From Aminicella lysinilytica (GTDB lineage Bacteria > Bacillota > Clostridia > Peptostreptococcales > Anaerovoracaceae): DNA of 64,000 nt. A program made the translations under genes and the position numbers. The stretch covers positions 22,731 through 86,730 of the forward strand of contig NZ_SNXO01000005.1 in NCBI RefSeq assembly GCF_004362975.1. The letters run 5' to 3'. How positions within the stretch are numbered: position 1 is the first letter of the stretch; each line of letters starts with the position of its first letter. Below are positions 27,945 to 37,033 of this stretch, one piece after another. Under the pieces are notes generated by a model, which had not been told where the DNA came from, did no database searches, and saw nothing but the letters and a program-made list of their open reading frames with translations.

Positions 27945-28499
27945 ATGAAGATTAAGGAAATAATCGTAGTTGAAGGCCGTGATGATACGGCGGCTATCAA
28001 CAGATCATTAGATGCCGAGACTATAGAGACTCACGGCTTCGGCATGAGCGATGCCATGTGGAAGCAGATCGAGAAAGCTGCTGAAACCAGAGGGATCATA
28101 GTATTCACGGATCCGGACTATGCAGGTGAACAGATACGCTCCAAGATCAGGAAACGGTTTCCTGATTGTAAGGAGGCGTTCCTGCCACAGGCCAAGGCCC
28201 TGAAGGGAAGCAATATAGGAGTTGAAAATGCTACTCCTGATGATATCAGAGAGGCCTTGAAGAAGGCCAGATGTACAGAAAACACAGGCAATGCCATATT
28301 CTCCATGGAGGATATGGTGAGCTGCGGGCTGGCCGGCGGGCCGGGCAGCAGAGAGAAACGCGAGAAAGTGGCCGACGCCCTGGGCATAGGCTATGGCAAT
28401 GTGAAGACACTATTAGCCAAACTCAATGGTTTCGGTATTGCAAGAGAGGAATTTTATGGAGTTATACAATCCATCGACCATAAGAGCAATCAAGAGTAA
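27945..28499 (+). CDS. rnmV: Ribonuclease M5
   Basis: TOPRIM nuclease that matures 5S rRNA. 184 residues. TOPRIM motifs: IIVVEGRDDTAAI (Glu) and IIVFTDPDYAGEQIR (DxD), then the M5-specific IGVENATPDDIREAL. It overlaps rsmA by 44 bp, the standard rnmV-rsmA pairing of Firmicutes. Confidence 0.96.
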   Translation: MKIKEIIVVEGRDDTAAINRSLDAETIETHGFGMSDAMWKQIEKAAETRGIIVFTDPDYAGEQIRSKIRKRFPDCKEAFLPQAKALKGSNIGVENATPDDIREALKKARCTENTGNAIFSMEDMVSCGLAGGPGSREKREKVADALGIGYGNVKTLLAKLNGFGIAREEFYGVIQSIDHKSNQE

Positions 28500-29346
28500 A
28501 TACGGCTTCAGATTTTCCAAGAGTCTGGGTCAGAATTTCCTGACAGATAAAGGCGTAATAGATGATATCATCGACGGTGCCCATATCAACAGCGAGGATC
28601 TGGTCATAGAAATCGGACCGGGGATCGGAGTTCTGACAGCGGCCGCGGCGGAAAAGGCCGACAAGGTCATCGCCATAGAGATCGATAAGAATCTCATGGT
28701 CGTCCTGGCTGACACTCTGGCCGAATACGACAACATAGAGATAATCAATGAAAACGTCCTGAAAATGGACCTGGCAGAACTGCTTCAGAATGAGGCGGAC
28801 TCAGGTCGTGATCAGGTGAAAATAATCGGCAATCTACCCTACTACATCACAACTGCCATCATAATGAAACTGCTGGAAAGCCACATAGCGGCCAAGAGCA
28901 TAACTATCATGATGCAGAAGGAAGTGGCAGACAGGATCAAGGCCGGACCGGGGTCCAAGACTTATGGAGCCCTGTCGGTGGCGGTCCAGTACTACTGTAC
29001 TGTGAGCGTAGTAGCTGATGTGCCGAAGGATGTGTTCATGCCTGTGCCGAAGGTGGATTCCACAGTGCTCAGGCTGGATCTTAGAACAAAACCTCCTGTA
29101 GAGCTTTTGGATGAAGGCATGTATTTCAGATGTGTGCACGCCGGCTTCGGCCAGCGGAGGAAAACCCTGCTTAATTCATTGCAGGCTACGGGCTTTAATA
29201 AAGAGAGAATAAGGGAAGTATTGGGAAAGGCCGGCATCGACGAGAAGAGAAGAGCCGAGACCTTATCATTAGAAGAATTTGCGATTATTTCTAACCTGAT
29301 GACCGGGACTCCGGAAAGAATGGAAAATGGGAATGAGAGGAAATAA
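28456..29346 (+). CDS. rsmA: 16S rRNA (adenine1518/1519-N6)-dimethyltransferase
   Basis: KsgA family. 296 residues. It begins ELYNPSTIRAIKSKYGF; motifs are KSLGQNFLTDKGVID, SAM motif I VIEIGPGIGVLTAAAA, the acidic residue in VIAIEID, and catalytic IIGNLPYYITTAII. Start set at 28456 with agagga 8 nt upstream; an upstream in-frame Met at 28426 has no ribosome site. The gene begins within rnmV. Confidence 0.96.
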   Translation: MELYNPSTIRAIKSKYGFRFSKSLGQNFLTDKGVIDDIIDGAHINSEDLVIEIGPGIGVLTAAAAEKADKVIAIEIDKNLMVVLADTLAEYDNIEIINENVLKMDLAELLQNEADSGRDQVKIIGNLPYYITTAIIMKLLESHIAAKSITIMMQKEVADRIKAGPGSKTYGALSVAVQYYCTVSVVADVPKDVFMPVPKVDSTVLRLDLRTKPPVELLDEGMYFRCVHAGFGQRRKTLLNSLQATGFNKERIREVLGKAGIDEKRRAETLSLEEFAIISNLMTGTPERMENGNERK

Positions 29347-29350
29347 ATCA

Positions 29351-31351
29351 ATGGGGAAATTAAAAGAATTCTATAACAAACATTTAAACAACAGCCTTAC
29401 AGTCTGCTTCATATGGGCATTTCTTATCAATCTGTTCATCGAGACTCTGGCAAGACACGATCCGCCAGTTCTGGCGGGTTTGAAATACATGGTAACAAGT
29501 CCGTTGGTATTTCTGGACAATATGCTGATAATCTTCGCTACTTTGTGCATAGCCACATTGTTCAGACGGAGGATATTCGTTCTGGCGCTGATAATATCAG
29601 TGTGGGTGTCCATGGGAGTGACCAATGGAATCATACTGCTTCAGCGTATGACGCCATTTACAATGAAAGACCTGAGTTCTATGACAGACGGCGCAACAAT
29701 TGTCACTAATTATCTGTCTAAGTGGCAGATAATCCTCATAGCCGGCGCTTTTGCTGTGGTGGTGATCGGTTTCGTCATATTGTTCCTTAAGGGACCGAAG
29801 AAGCCGACCAAGGTAAACCTGAAAAGAAATCTGGCTGTGGTGGTTCTGATAATATGCTGTGCTTTCGGAGGGACCTTCGGCCTTATCAAGGCAAACGTAA
29901 TGAGTACTTTCTTCGGAAATCTGGCGTATGCTTATCAGGATTACGGGGTACCCTACTGCTTTATCAACACCTGGCTGAATACAGGCATACATAAGCCGTC
30001 CAACTATTCCAAGTCGGCCGTGCAGAAAATATTTAAAGACAGCGATTACACCGGCAGCAATAAAACCATGACTTTGAAAAAAACCAACGAGGCAAACACC
30101 TCAGACGAGCCAAACATTTTGTTCCTGCAGCTGGAATCCTTTGTAGACCCTGAGCTTTTCACGGATGTGAAGTATTCTCAGGATCCGATCCCTTATTACA
30201 GGTCCCTGATGAAGAAGTATTCGTCGGGAAGCCTTACGGTGCCGGCTTGCGGAGCAGGCACAGCTAATACTGAGTTTGAGGTAATGACAGGACTTTCTGT
30301 GAAGTTCTTCGGGCCGGGCGAATATCCGTTCAAATCCGTACTGAAGGACAAGGCGGCTGAGAGCGTGGCAACGGATCTGAAGAGTATTGGATATTCCACT
30401 CACGCCATACACAATCACAGGGCGCTGTTCTATAACAGAAACACCGTATTCAAGAACCTGGGCTACGATACATTCACTTCGGTGGAATACATGAGTGATG
30501 TTCAGAAGACGCCTAAGGGCTGGGCCAAGGATGCCATCCTGACCTCACAGATCACGGACGCTTTGAAATCGACTAAAACTAAGGATTATATTTACACTAT
30601 ATCTGTCCAGGGACACGGTAAATATCCTTCCGAGAAGATGATAGCCAATCCGAAGATCAAGGTGACCAGCGCGCCGGATGAGGAAACTAAGAATAAGTAT
30701 GAGTACTACGTCAATCAGGTCTATGAAATGGATAAGTTTGTAAAGAAGCTGACGCAAACTCTGTCTAATTACGATGAGAAGGTTGTTCTGGTAATGTACG
30801 GTGACCATATACCGGCGCTGGACGTTACGGAGGATACATATAAGGCTAAGAATCTCTATCAGACCCAGTATGTCATCTGGAGCAATTACAAGATGACTAA
30901 GGAAGATAAGGATCTCTATGCTTACCAGTTGTCTGCCGATGTTCTGAACAGAGTGGGCATCCACACGGGCACAACGATCAAGTATCATCAGGATACGAAC
31001 CACAGCTCCAAGAGTTACCTGAAGAACCTGAAACTGCTGGGTTACGATATGCTCTACGGAAACGACTACATCTACGGAGGCAAGAATCCGTTCAAGGCGT
31101 CTAAGATGAAGATGGGTGTCAAGAATATCAAGATAGACAAGGTAGTAAATGTTGGCGGCAAGTACTATATAAAGGGACAGAACTTCACAGAATACAGTAA
31201 GGTTACCCTTGACGGCAAGACCCTGAAGACCGTTTATCTGAGTCCGAATCTGCTGGGACTGTTGTCTGAAGCGGATACAAACGATGCTTCAAGAATGAAG
31301 GTAAGCCAGATAGACAAGACCAACGATACGATAATAAGTACGACCGAGTAA
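29351..31351 (+). CDS. LTA synthase family sulfatase-fold membrane enzyme
   Basis: 666 residues: about five N-terminal transmembrane helices (to about residue 200), then an extracytoplasmic alkaline-phosphatase-like domain. Active-site elements are LFLQLESFVDPELF (metal-binding Glu), the nucleophile Thr in GAGTANTEFEVMTGL, and YGDHIPAL. These are the features of lipoteichoic acid synthase LtaS, which polymerises glycerol phosphate from phosphatidylglycerol. A C-terminal tail of about 90 residues after the catalytic part (IKIDKVVNVGGKYYIKGQNF) looks like a small beta-sandwich of the IPT/TIG type, which ordinary LtaS lacks. Start at 29351 with gagagga upstream. Exact polymer made is not deducible. 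Confidence 0.85.
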   Translation: MGKLKEFYNKHLNNSLTVCFIWAFLINLFIETLARHDPPVLAGLKYMVTSPLVFLDNMLIIFATLCIATLFRRRIFVLALIISVWVSMGVTNGIILLQRMTPFTMKDLSSMTDGATIVTNYLSKWQIILIAGAFAVVVIGFVILFLKGPKKPTKVNLKRNLAVVVLIICCAFGGTFGLIKANVMSTFFGNLAYAYQDYGVPYCFINTWLNTGIHKPSNYSKSAVQKIFKDSDYTGSNKTMTLKKTNEANTSDEPNILFLQLESFVDPELFTDVKYSQDPIPYYRSLMKKYSSGSLTVPACGAGTANTEFEVMTGLSVKFFGPGEYPFKSVLKDKAAESVATDLKSIGYSTHAIHNHRALFYNRNTVFKNLGYDTFTSVEYMSDVQKTPKGWAKDAILTSQITDALKSTKTKDYIYTISVQGHGKYPSEKMIANPKIKVTSAPDEETKNKYEYYVNQVYEMDKFVKKLTQTLSNYDEKVVLVMYGDHIPALDVTEDTYKAKNLYQTQYVIWSNYKMTKEDKDLYAYQLSADVLNRVGIHTGTTIKYHQDTNHSSKSYLKNLKLLGYDMLYGNDYIYGGKNPFKASKMKMGVKNIKIDKVVNVGGKYYIKGQNFTEYSKVTLDGKTLKTVYLSPNLLGLLSEADTNDASRMKVSQIDKTNDTIISTTE

Positions 31352-31374
31352 CGGCCAACAGAGGAGGCGGTATC

Positions 31375-31905
31375 ATGAAAACTCTGGAAAGTGAAAGACT
31401 GATAATGACCATGTACACTTTGGACGACGCCGAGGGGCTGTATGCCTATGCCTGCAATCCTAATGTGGGACCTCACGCAGGCTGGGCGCCTCATAAAGAT
31501 GTGGAGGAGTCCAGGGAAATCATAAGCACACTGTTTATGCCCTGCGAAGCCTGGGCTATAAGGCTTAAGGAGAGCGGCAGGCTCATAGGCACCATATCCC
31601 TGGAACCGGACAAGTACAGGCCGGACTCTAATTCAAGGGAAATGGGATATTCTCTGGCTGAGGATCAGTGGGGCAAAGGTGTTATGACCGAGGCGGCAAA
31701 ATGCGTCCTGGATTTCGCCTTCGGCGAGCTGGGGCTGGATCAGGTGGGTATATGTACCAGCCTGGTGAACAAAAGGTCCCAGAGGGTCATTGAGAAATGC
31801 GGCTTCAAGTATGAAGGAACTATTCGACGGGCTTACAGGATATGGGATGGGACCACGAGAGACTCCATGGTCTTTTCCATGTTGAAGGATGAATGGAAAA
31901 AATAA
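31375..31905 (+). CDS. GNAT family N-acetyltransferase, RimJ/RimL-like
   Basis: 176 residues with the GNAT acetyl-CoA loop (AEDQWGKGVMTEAAKCVLDF) and the RimJ/RimL-type layout, starting LESERLIMTMYTLDDAE and ending with GFKYEGTIRRAYRIWDG. Such enzymes acetylate protein N-termini or small amines; the substrate is not apparent. Ribosome site gaggaggcgg. It follows the LTA-like gene by 23 bp and ends at a terminator. Confidence 0.88.
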   Translation: MKTLESERLIMTMYTLDDAEGLYAYACNPNVGPHAGWAPHKDVEESREIISTLFMPCEAWAIRLKESGRLIGTISLEPDKYRPDSNSREMGYSLAEDQWGKGVMTEAAKCVLDFAFGELGLDQVGICTSLVNKRSQRVIEKCGFKYEGTIRRAYRIWDGTTRDSMVFSMLKDEWKK

Positions 31906-31910
31906 AATAT

Positions 31911-31948
31911 AAAACGGGCTATGGCAGTAACGCCGTTGCCCGTTTTTT
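31911..31948. terminator. Bidirectional terminator after the GNAT gene
   Basis: Stem AAAACGGGC (31911-31919) / GCCCGTTTT (31938-31946) with further T residues; it serves the GNAT gene and, in reverse, the diguanylate cyclase gene that ends at 31969. Confidence 0.85.
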
Positions 31949-31968
31949 ATTAATTGTTATCGCTTTTT

Positions 31969-33294
31969 CTAATTGTTATCGTCTGCAAAAGCAAAGGCAT
32001 GCTTGCCGGAGGCTTTCGCTTTGTACAAGGCTGCGTCAGCCTCATAATAAAGCTGGTCAGTGATTTTGCCGCCACCGTTGTACATACTTACGCCGACACT
32101 GCAGGTCACATTGACAGAACCTTTGTCGTCGACCAGGGAAATATGAAGAGCCTCGACAAGTTCTTCTGCCTTGCCATCGACAACATCCAGAGATGTGCAG
32201 TCTTTCATGAGGACCATGAACTCATCTCCGCCTACGCGGCCGACTATATCGTTGGATCTGAAAGTCTGTTTTATGATATTGGCAATGTTTATGAGGACTT
32301 TATCACCTACCTGATGGCCATAGCTGTCGTTGACGCCTTTGAAATTATCTGCGTCTATCATAAACATGGCACTGATAACGTCGCAGCCTTCATGGGTCAG
32401 ATAGTCGTTGATGTGGTCAAGAGTGGCCTCATGATTCAGGAGCCCAGTCATGGAATCACGTTCGGCTGCTTTCCTGAGCTGGTCGTTTGCCTTACGTTCG
32501 GCATTCATATCCGAGAATTTGATGCCCATCATAATGTGATTGGAGAGAGGATCCATCAGTATCCTGCCCTTGAACCTGATCATGAATATGTCCGAATCGG
32601 GTATTTCCTTAACAGGAAAATCGAAGGTTATCTCCCGTTTGCCTTCATTATAGAAATTGATCAGTGAATTCTGATCGAGTGCATCCAGATACCGCTTGGA
32701 TTGATGATCAGGTATGGATATACTATTGGCCAGTTTCAGGAAATCGTCTACGGTTGTCAGGGCATAGCAAAACCTGTGGATGTCGTTGCGATAGTTGGAA
32801 TCCATAATACGCCAGGTAGTCAGATCAACTATCATAGACACGAGAGTGTTAGGACCCATAGCAAAGAGCGATTGAATTTCCGAGTTGAATGACAACTTCT
32901 CCTTGTACTCTTTGGTCTTGTTGTGGCCTAGGGATACAATGCCGATGGGTTTGCCGTTTTCATCCCGTGCCAGGAATTTAATGAAAGAAATATAAACCTG
33001 ACCGCCCTTTAGGGTCGGCAAAAGTTCTTCATATGCTTCTTTATGATGTGAACCTTCGATGACAAGCATATCCCTGGCATACAAACGATTACAGGTAATT
33101 TTGTCGTCGAAAAGATCCGTAACGGTTTTACCCAGGATCATGGATCTATCCTCGAAACCAAGAATGGAAGCAAATGAATTGGAAACATCCACGAATTCCA
33201 AATCCATGTTTTTCACCGAAACGAACTCAGGGGTAATCTGCAACAGTTCCTGAAAGGCAGTGTTGATCAGTTTAAGGTGCTCAGTAGCATTCAC
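31969..33294 (-). CDS. Diguanylate cyclase with PAS domain(s)
   Basis: 441 residues. The N-terminal PAS domain (about 10-130, FVSVKNMDLEFVDVSNSFAS) is followed by a second sensor-like region, then a GGDEF domain from about residue 280: RDSMTGLLNHEATL, FMIDADNFKGVNDSYGHQVGD and the active loop GRVGGDEFMVLM. The GGDEF motif is intact, so it should make c-di-GMP. No membrane segment: a soluble sensor. No inhibitory-site RxxD is evident directly before GGDEF (the residues are SNDIVG). The gene is single, between a terminator and ridA. Confidence 0.92.
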   Translation of the reverse strand: MNATEHLKLINTAFQELLQITPEFVSVKNMDLEFVDVSNSFASILGFEDRSMILGKTVTDLFDDKITCNRLYARDMLVIEGSHHKEAYEELLPTLKGGQVYISFIKFLARDENGKPIGIVSLGHNKTKEYKEKLSFNSEIQSLFAMGPNTLVSMIVDLTTWRIMDSNYRNDIHRFCYALTTVDDFLKLANSISIPDHQSKRYLDALDQNSLINFYNEGKREITFDFPVKEIPDSDIFMIRFKGRILMDPLSNHIMMGIKFSDMNAERKANDQLRKAAERDSMTGLLNHEATLDHINDYLTHEGCDVISAMFMIDADNFKGVNDSYGHQVGDKVLINIANIIKQTFRSNDIVGRVGGDEFMVLMKDCTSLDVVDGKAEELVEALHISLVDDKGSVNVTCSVGVSMYNGGGKITDQLYYEADAALYKAKASGKHAFAFADDNN

Positions 33295-33307
33295 GGCACT
33301 TCTCCTC

Positions 33308-33691
33308 TTATTTGATTAGGGCGATAGCTTCTATTTCTATCATGGCACCTTTCGGCAGTTTGGATATTTCTATGGCCGATCTCGATGGAAATACTCCCTT
33401 AGGGAAATACTCGGCATAGATTTCGTTTACTGTAGCGAAATCGTTCATATCAGTCAGGAAGCAGGTGGTCTTGACCATATCTTCCAGGCTGCTGCCGGCT
33501 TCCTTCAAGACTTCTGAAAGATTGGCGAAGACCTGTTTGGTCTGGGCTTCTATACCGCCTGATACCAGTTGGCCGGTTTCAGGATTTAAAGGGATCTGAC
33601 CCGATGTAAAAACTAAATTATCGATGATGTTTGCTTGTGCGTAAGGCCCTATTGCTGCAGGTGCCTTCGTAGTTGCTACGATCTTTCTCAT
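33308..33691 (-). CDS. ridA: RidA family enamine/imine deaminase
   Basis: 127 residues, standard length. It begins MRKIVATTKAPAAIGPYAQA; the family signature is PSRSAIEISKLPKGAMIEIEA near the end, with the substrate-binding Arg (PSRSA) and the terminal Glu retained. RidA removes reactive enamines formed by PLP enzymes. Start at 33691, chosen over 33736 because the longer form extends into the aroB gene end and lacks a ribosome site. It follows aroB on the same strand. Confidence 0.94.
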   Translation of the reverse strand: MRKIVATTKAPAAIGPYAQANIIDNLVFTSGQIPLNPETGQLVSGGIEAQTKQVFANLSEVLKEAGSSLEDMVKTTCFLTDMNDFATVNEIYAEYFPKGVFPSRSAIEISKLPKGAMIEIEAIALIK

Positions 33692-33725
33692 GATTGATCT
33701 CTCATTTTTCCTAGTAGATAAATAT

Positions 33726-34766
33726 TTACATTCCAAGCTCTATATAACGAGGAAGCTCGGATAGTGGTAACTTATGTAGTCTGCATTTTCCAATGGTTTC
33801 CGGCACGACGATGGTTATTGAATCCCCGTCGATTTTCTTGTCGTTGTGAGCATAATAGTACATTTCATCAGGATCATAAGGAATTGATAAATCAAATCCA
33901 CAGCTTCCTAGAATGTCAGCCAGATAAACGCTGACATCGTTTTCCGTAAGGCCCATTTTAAATGCTGCCTTTGATTCTGCAACCATACCCTTAGCGACAG
34001 CGTGCCCGTGAGATACAGAGAATGAACTGATTTTCTCTATGCAATGGCCTATAGTGTGACCAAAGTTCAGAAGCTGGCGCATGCCTGTATCACGCTCGTC
34101 GGCTTCAACTATGGATTTTTTAATAGATACACAACGCTCGATCACATAGGCGTAATCCCGGTGCAGGACCTTGTCTATAAGTGTATTCTCTGCAACCATA
34201 CCGCTCTTCACAGCCTCAGCAACGCCGTTTAAAAGTTCGTCGTCATTGAGGGTGTCGAAGGTCTTGTAATCTGAAATGACCAGAGATGGCTGCCAGAAAG
34301 CGCCGGCTAGATTCTTACCGTTCAATAGGTTGATACCAGTTTTACCTCCGACAGAGGAATCAACAGTAGCCAGATATGTAGTTGGAATCTGGATATACCT
34401 GATACCACGCATGTATGAAGAAGCAGCGAAGCCGGATAAGTCACCTACGACACCGCCGCCCAGAGCAACGATCAGATCACTTCGGGACATACCTTCATCA
34501 GCCAGAGCCTCCAGGATATTAGAGTATGTATTCATAGTTTTAGAGTGTTCTCCCTCAGGGAAAACCACCTTGCAGGTCTGAAAACCATGCTCTATCAGGG
34601 AAGTAGTCAGAACCTGCGAATACAGACCATTGACCTTACTGTCCGTTACCAGACAGATCTTGCAAGGGTCGATTCTTTCTCTGATATATTTACCTGCGTC
34701 CTTCAGGATATCCTGCCCTATCAGAATATCATATGGACGTTTGGTTGATACGGTAAACTTGTTCAT
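33726..34766 (-). CDS. aroB: 3-dehydroquinate synthase
   Basis: Second step of the shikimate pathway; NAD- and metal-dependent. 346 residues. It has the NAD-binding region (VFPEGEHSKTMNT, then VALGGGVVGDLSGFAASSYMRG), the metal/phosphate site GGKTGINLLNGKNL and NFGHTIGHCIE. Start at 34766 (MNKFTVS) with caggagta upstream; the longer frame to 34946 runs through the promoter region. No other aromatic-biosynthesis gene is next to it. Confidence 0.95.
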   Translation of the reverse strand: MNKFTVSTKRPYDILIGQDILKDAGKYIRERIDPCKICLVTDSKVNGLYSQVLTTSLIEHGFQTCKVVFPEGEHSKTMNTYSNILEALADEGMSRSDLIVALGGGVVGDLSGFAASSYMRGIRYIQIPTTYLATVDSSVGGKTGINLLNGKNLAGAFWQPSLVISDYKTFDTLNDDELLNGVAEAVKSGMVAENTLIDKVLHRDYAYVIERCVSIKKSIVEADERDTGMRQLLNFGHTIGHCIEKISSFSVSHGHAVAKGMVAESKAAFKMGLTENDVSVYLADILGSCGFDLSIPYDPDEMYYYAHNDKKIDGDSITIVVPETIGKCRLHKLPLSELPRYIELGM

Positions 34767-34881
34767 ACTAGTACTCCTGATTGACCAATCCACTTTGAAA
34801 ATACACCTTATTGTGATATAATACGAAAGTACCATAATTATAGCACCATTTACGTTAATTTGCAAAAGAGGTAAATCAATA

Positions 34882-35601
34882 ATGCGGAGAGTTAAGAAAT
34901 TTTTCACAGGACTTATTATATTGATAGTAGTAGCGGCTGTAATCATTGGATTTACAATGGTTACGATAAACAGTCATGTTCAGAGCAAGGAGAAGGATAA
35001 CATAGTCTGCTCTGTAACAGCCGCCAAGGATTCTCTGCTTTCCTCTGAAGTGAAGAAACTCGATAAATTAGACCCGGATTGTATCCTGGTCTTAGGGGCG
35101 GGTATCAAGGACAGCCAGACGCCGAGCGCTATGCTGAAGGACCGCCTTGATACGGCCATAATGTTGTATAAAGCAGGCATTGCGCCTAAGCTTCTCCTCA
35201 GCGGCGACAACGGAACTGTCTCTCACAACGAGATACACGTAATGCTGAAGTATGTAAAAGCCGCGGGAGTGCCTGACAAGGATATATTTTGTGACCATGC
35301 GGGCTTCTCCACCTACGACTCCATGTACAGAGCCAAATCGATTTTCAAAGTCAGGAAGGCCGTCATCGTGACCCAGTCTTACCATATGTACAGGGCCCTG
35401 TATATTGCGGAAAAGCTGGGCCTGAAGACTCTGGGTGTGGCTTCGGATCAGAAGAAATACAAAGGTCAGGCTAAGCGGGAGCTGCGTGAGGTCCTGGCTC
35501 GCAATAAGGATTTTTTCAAGGTCATGGTGAAGCCGGAGTCCACGGTGGGCGGCAGTACTATTCCTATCAGCGGCGACGGAACAGAAAGTCATGGAGAGTG
35601 A
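34882..35601 (+). CDS. SanA/YdcF-like DUF218 membrane protein
   Basis: 239 residues with one N-terminal transmembrane helix (about 8-30) and an extracytoplasmic DUF218 domain: CILVLGAGIKDSQTPSAMLKDRL, APKLLLSGDNG, and IVTQSYHMYRALYIAEKLGL. The fold is that of E. coli SanA (vancomycin sensitivity at high temperature) and YdcF; their biochemical role in the envelope is unsettled. It overlaps the next gene by 11 bp. Divergent from aroB. Confidence 0.85.
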   Translation: MRRVKKFFTGLIILIVVAAVIIGFTMVTINSHVQSKEKDNIVCSVTAAKDSLLSSEVKKLDKLDPDCILVLGAGIKDSQTPSAMLKDRLDTAIMLYKAGIAPKLLLSGDNGTVSHNEIHVMLKYVKAAGVPDKDIFCDHAGFSTYDSMYRAKSIFKVRKAVIVTQSYHMYRALYIAEKLGLKTLGVASDQKKYKGQAKRELREVLARNKDFFKVMVKPESTVGGSTIPISGDGTESHGE

Positions 35602-36346
35602 TATGATAATAGCAGGTTACAAGCTCTATCAGCTGTTGCTGTTTTTCGGGCTTTATTCAATAATTGGATATGTAATAGAACAGATACTATACGGTTTCAG
35701 CGGCTACGCTGTTAAGCGGGGATTTCTGGCTGGTCCGGCGTGCATCATGTACGGTCTGGGTAGCCTGATTGCCGTAATTTTCGTGATGCCGGCCTGCTGG
35801 AATCTCTATATGCAGATAGTGGTTCTGGCTATAGTTTCAATAGTCATCAATGGGACTGCGGCTCTGCTGATCCGCATGATTTCAGGGGCTTTCCTGTGGC
35901 GTTTTACCATAGGTTATTCTCTGATCGGGACCGCTTTCGGATTGCTTCTGGTCAGAGGCGCCCATCAGGCCATTGCGTCGGCTGTATTCATGTTACCGAC
36001 ATGGCTTGACATGATCCTGCTTCTGGTGATCCTGGTGCCTATGGTCAGCCAGTTTATCGACGGAGTTGCCCGGCTGTTTACATATCGCCGGGACATGGGT
36101 GTGCTAGAGAACTACCGCGCAGCAGTTGCCGCCCCTGCGGAAAATTGCGCAGCAGCAGGTCACGCAATCTGCGACCATAAAGCTTATGGCGAGGCTGTCA
36201 TGGTCACATTGCAGTCTTATGCCCGCTGGATCAAAGGTTATCCTCGCTTTCGCCGTGCCACGTTGAACAAAGTGTTCCGCGGTTGCAGTTCTGCGGAGGT
36301 TGCTGATATCAAAGAGTATATGCACCGGGTCAGGACTACCGCCTAG
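35591..36346 (+). CDS. Putative ABC transporter permease-like membrane protein (CmpB family)
   Basis: 251 residues with about five hydrophobic segments in the first 165 residues and a soluble tail. The start (FGLYSIIGYVIEQILYGFSG ... VKRGFLAGPACIMYGLGS) is the hallmark of the ABC_trans_CmpB (old DUF1113) family of membrane proteins, which are called permeases but have no proven transport role. The last 70 residues are cytosolic and basic. It overlaps the SanA-like gene by 11 bp, so the two are probably co-expressed. Confidence 0.75.
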   Translation: MESDMIIAGYKLYQLLLFFGLYSIIGYVIEQILYGFSGYAVKRGFLAGPACIMYGLGSLIAVIFVMPACWNLYMQIVVLAIVSIVINGTAALLIRMISGAFLWRFTIGYSLIGTAFGLLLVRGAHQAIASAVFMLPTWLDMILLLVILVPMVSQFIDGVARLFTYRRDMGVLENYRAAVAAPAENCAAAGHAICDHKAYGEAVMVTLQSYARWIKGYPRFRRATLNKVFRGCSSAEVADIKEYMHRVRTTA

Positions 36347-36387
36347 GTGAATAAATGATTCCGTATAGCTTAGATATAGTACTTGGG

Positions 36388-36881
36388 TATTGTTCCATCA
36401 ATGGAACCTTTATGCATGAACTTATGCATGAGTTTATGCATGGGGCCGTGTATAAATAAGGAGGCCAGTATCGGCGCAAGAATTCCATATAAAATTTTAT
36501 CAATGTGGCGGAATAGTCTATCAGAAGTGACTGATACTAAGGGCTCCCGCCACATTGTTATTATTATTCTAGTGATCCTTGCGCGCAATGTTTTTACCAG
36601 TGGTACACAAACCAGATAGATATGCATAGTTCCGATAAGATAAATATGCTTGGAAAACATTTTGGTGTTCGGAAAATGTATATTTCCCAGGGAAAATATC
36701 TTGGAGAAATGCAAATCAGAATGATCCATATGACTAGCGAGATCGCATAACTGTTGAAAACACAGGCTTCCAAGCCACGATAGCCTTGGATAGACTTGGT
36801 AACAGTAGCCTGCAGGGACAATGCTAGGCTATTTTTTGTTGCATAGAAAAGTGCATGTATCGTACCATTGATGGAACAATA
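36388..36881. mobile_element. Candidate MITE-like element with terminal inverted repeats
   Basis: The 20-mer TATTGTTCCATCAATGGAAC at 36388-36407 recurs inverted at 36862-36881 with one mismatch, so both ends of a 494-bp segment carry the same terminal inverted repeat, each ending in TA (possible TA target duplication). The interior has no convincing gene; it holds three TTATGCATG direct repeats near the left end and nested inverted repeats (36474-36480/36578-36584; 36501-36511/36547-36557; TATCAG/CTGATA within the loop). No transposase is present in the window. It could also be a decayed insertion sequence. Confidence 0.45.
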
Positions 36882-36942
36882 GGCTATGTACGCTGATAGA
36901 CATCCTGATGGACATGTTGAAAGCCGTGCCGCCGAAGCGAGC

Positions 36943-36981
36943 AAAAAAATCAAAAAACGACATGACACATAAGGTGTCATG
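36943..36981 (-). terminator. Terminator downstream of thioredoxin
   Basis: Perfect 8-bp stem CATGACAC/GTGTCATG (36961-36968/36974-36981), followed on the minus strand by TCGTTTTTTGATTTTTTT. A second perfect 7-bp hairpin (37013-37029) lies between it and the gene. Confidence 0.85.
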
Positions 36982-37033
36982 CCGCAAGATTCCTGCATTT
37001 ATTGCAATGTTGTGCAGTGCAACACTGCATGTA

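Larger units (their letters stand above)
36347..37033. other. 687-bp gene-free stretch
   Basis: Between the CmpB-like gene and thioredoxin. It holds the MITE-like candidate (36388-36881) and the thioredoxin terminator (36953-36981). The open frames here on both strands are short, use rare residues and match no family I know; I do not call a gene. Confidence 0.6.

Noticed and set aside
36370..36998. Protein-coding genes in the MITE-like segment (both strands)
   Set aside because: Frames overlap each other, lack ribosome sites, span the inverted repeats and match no family.
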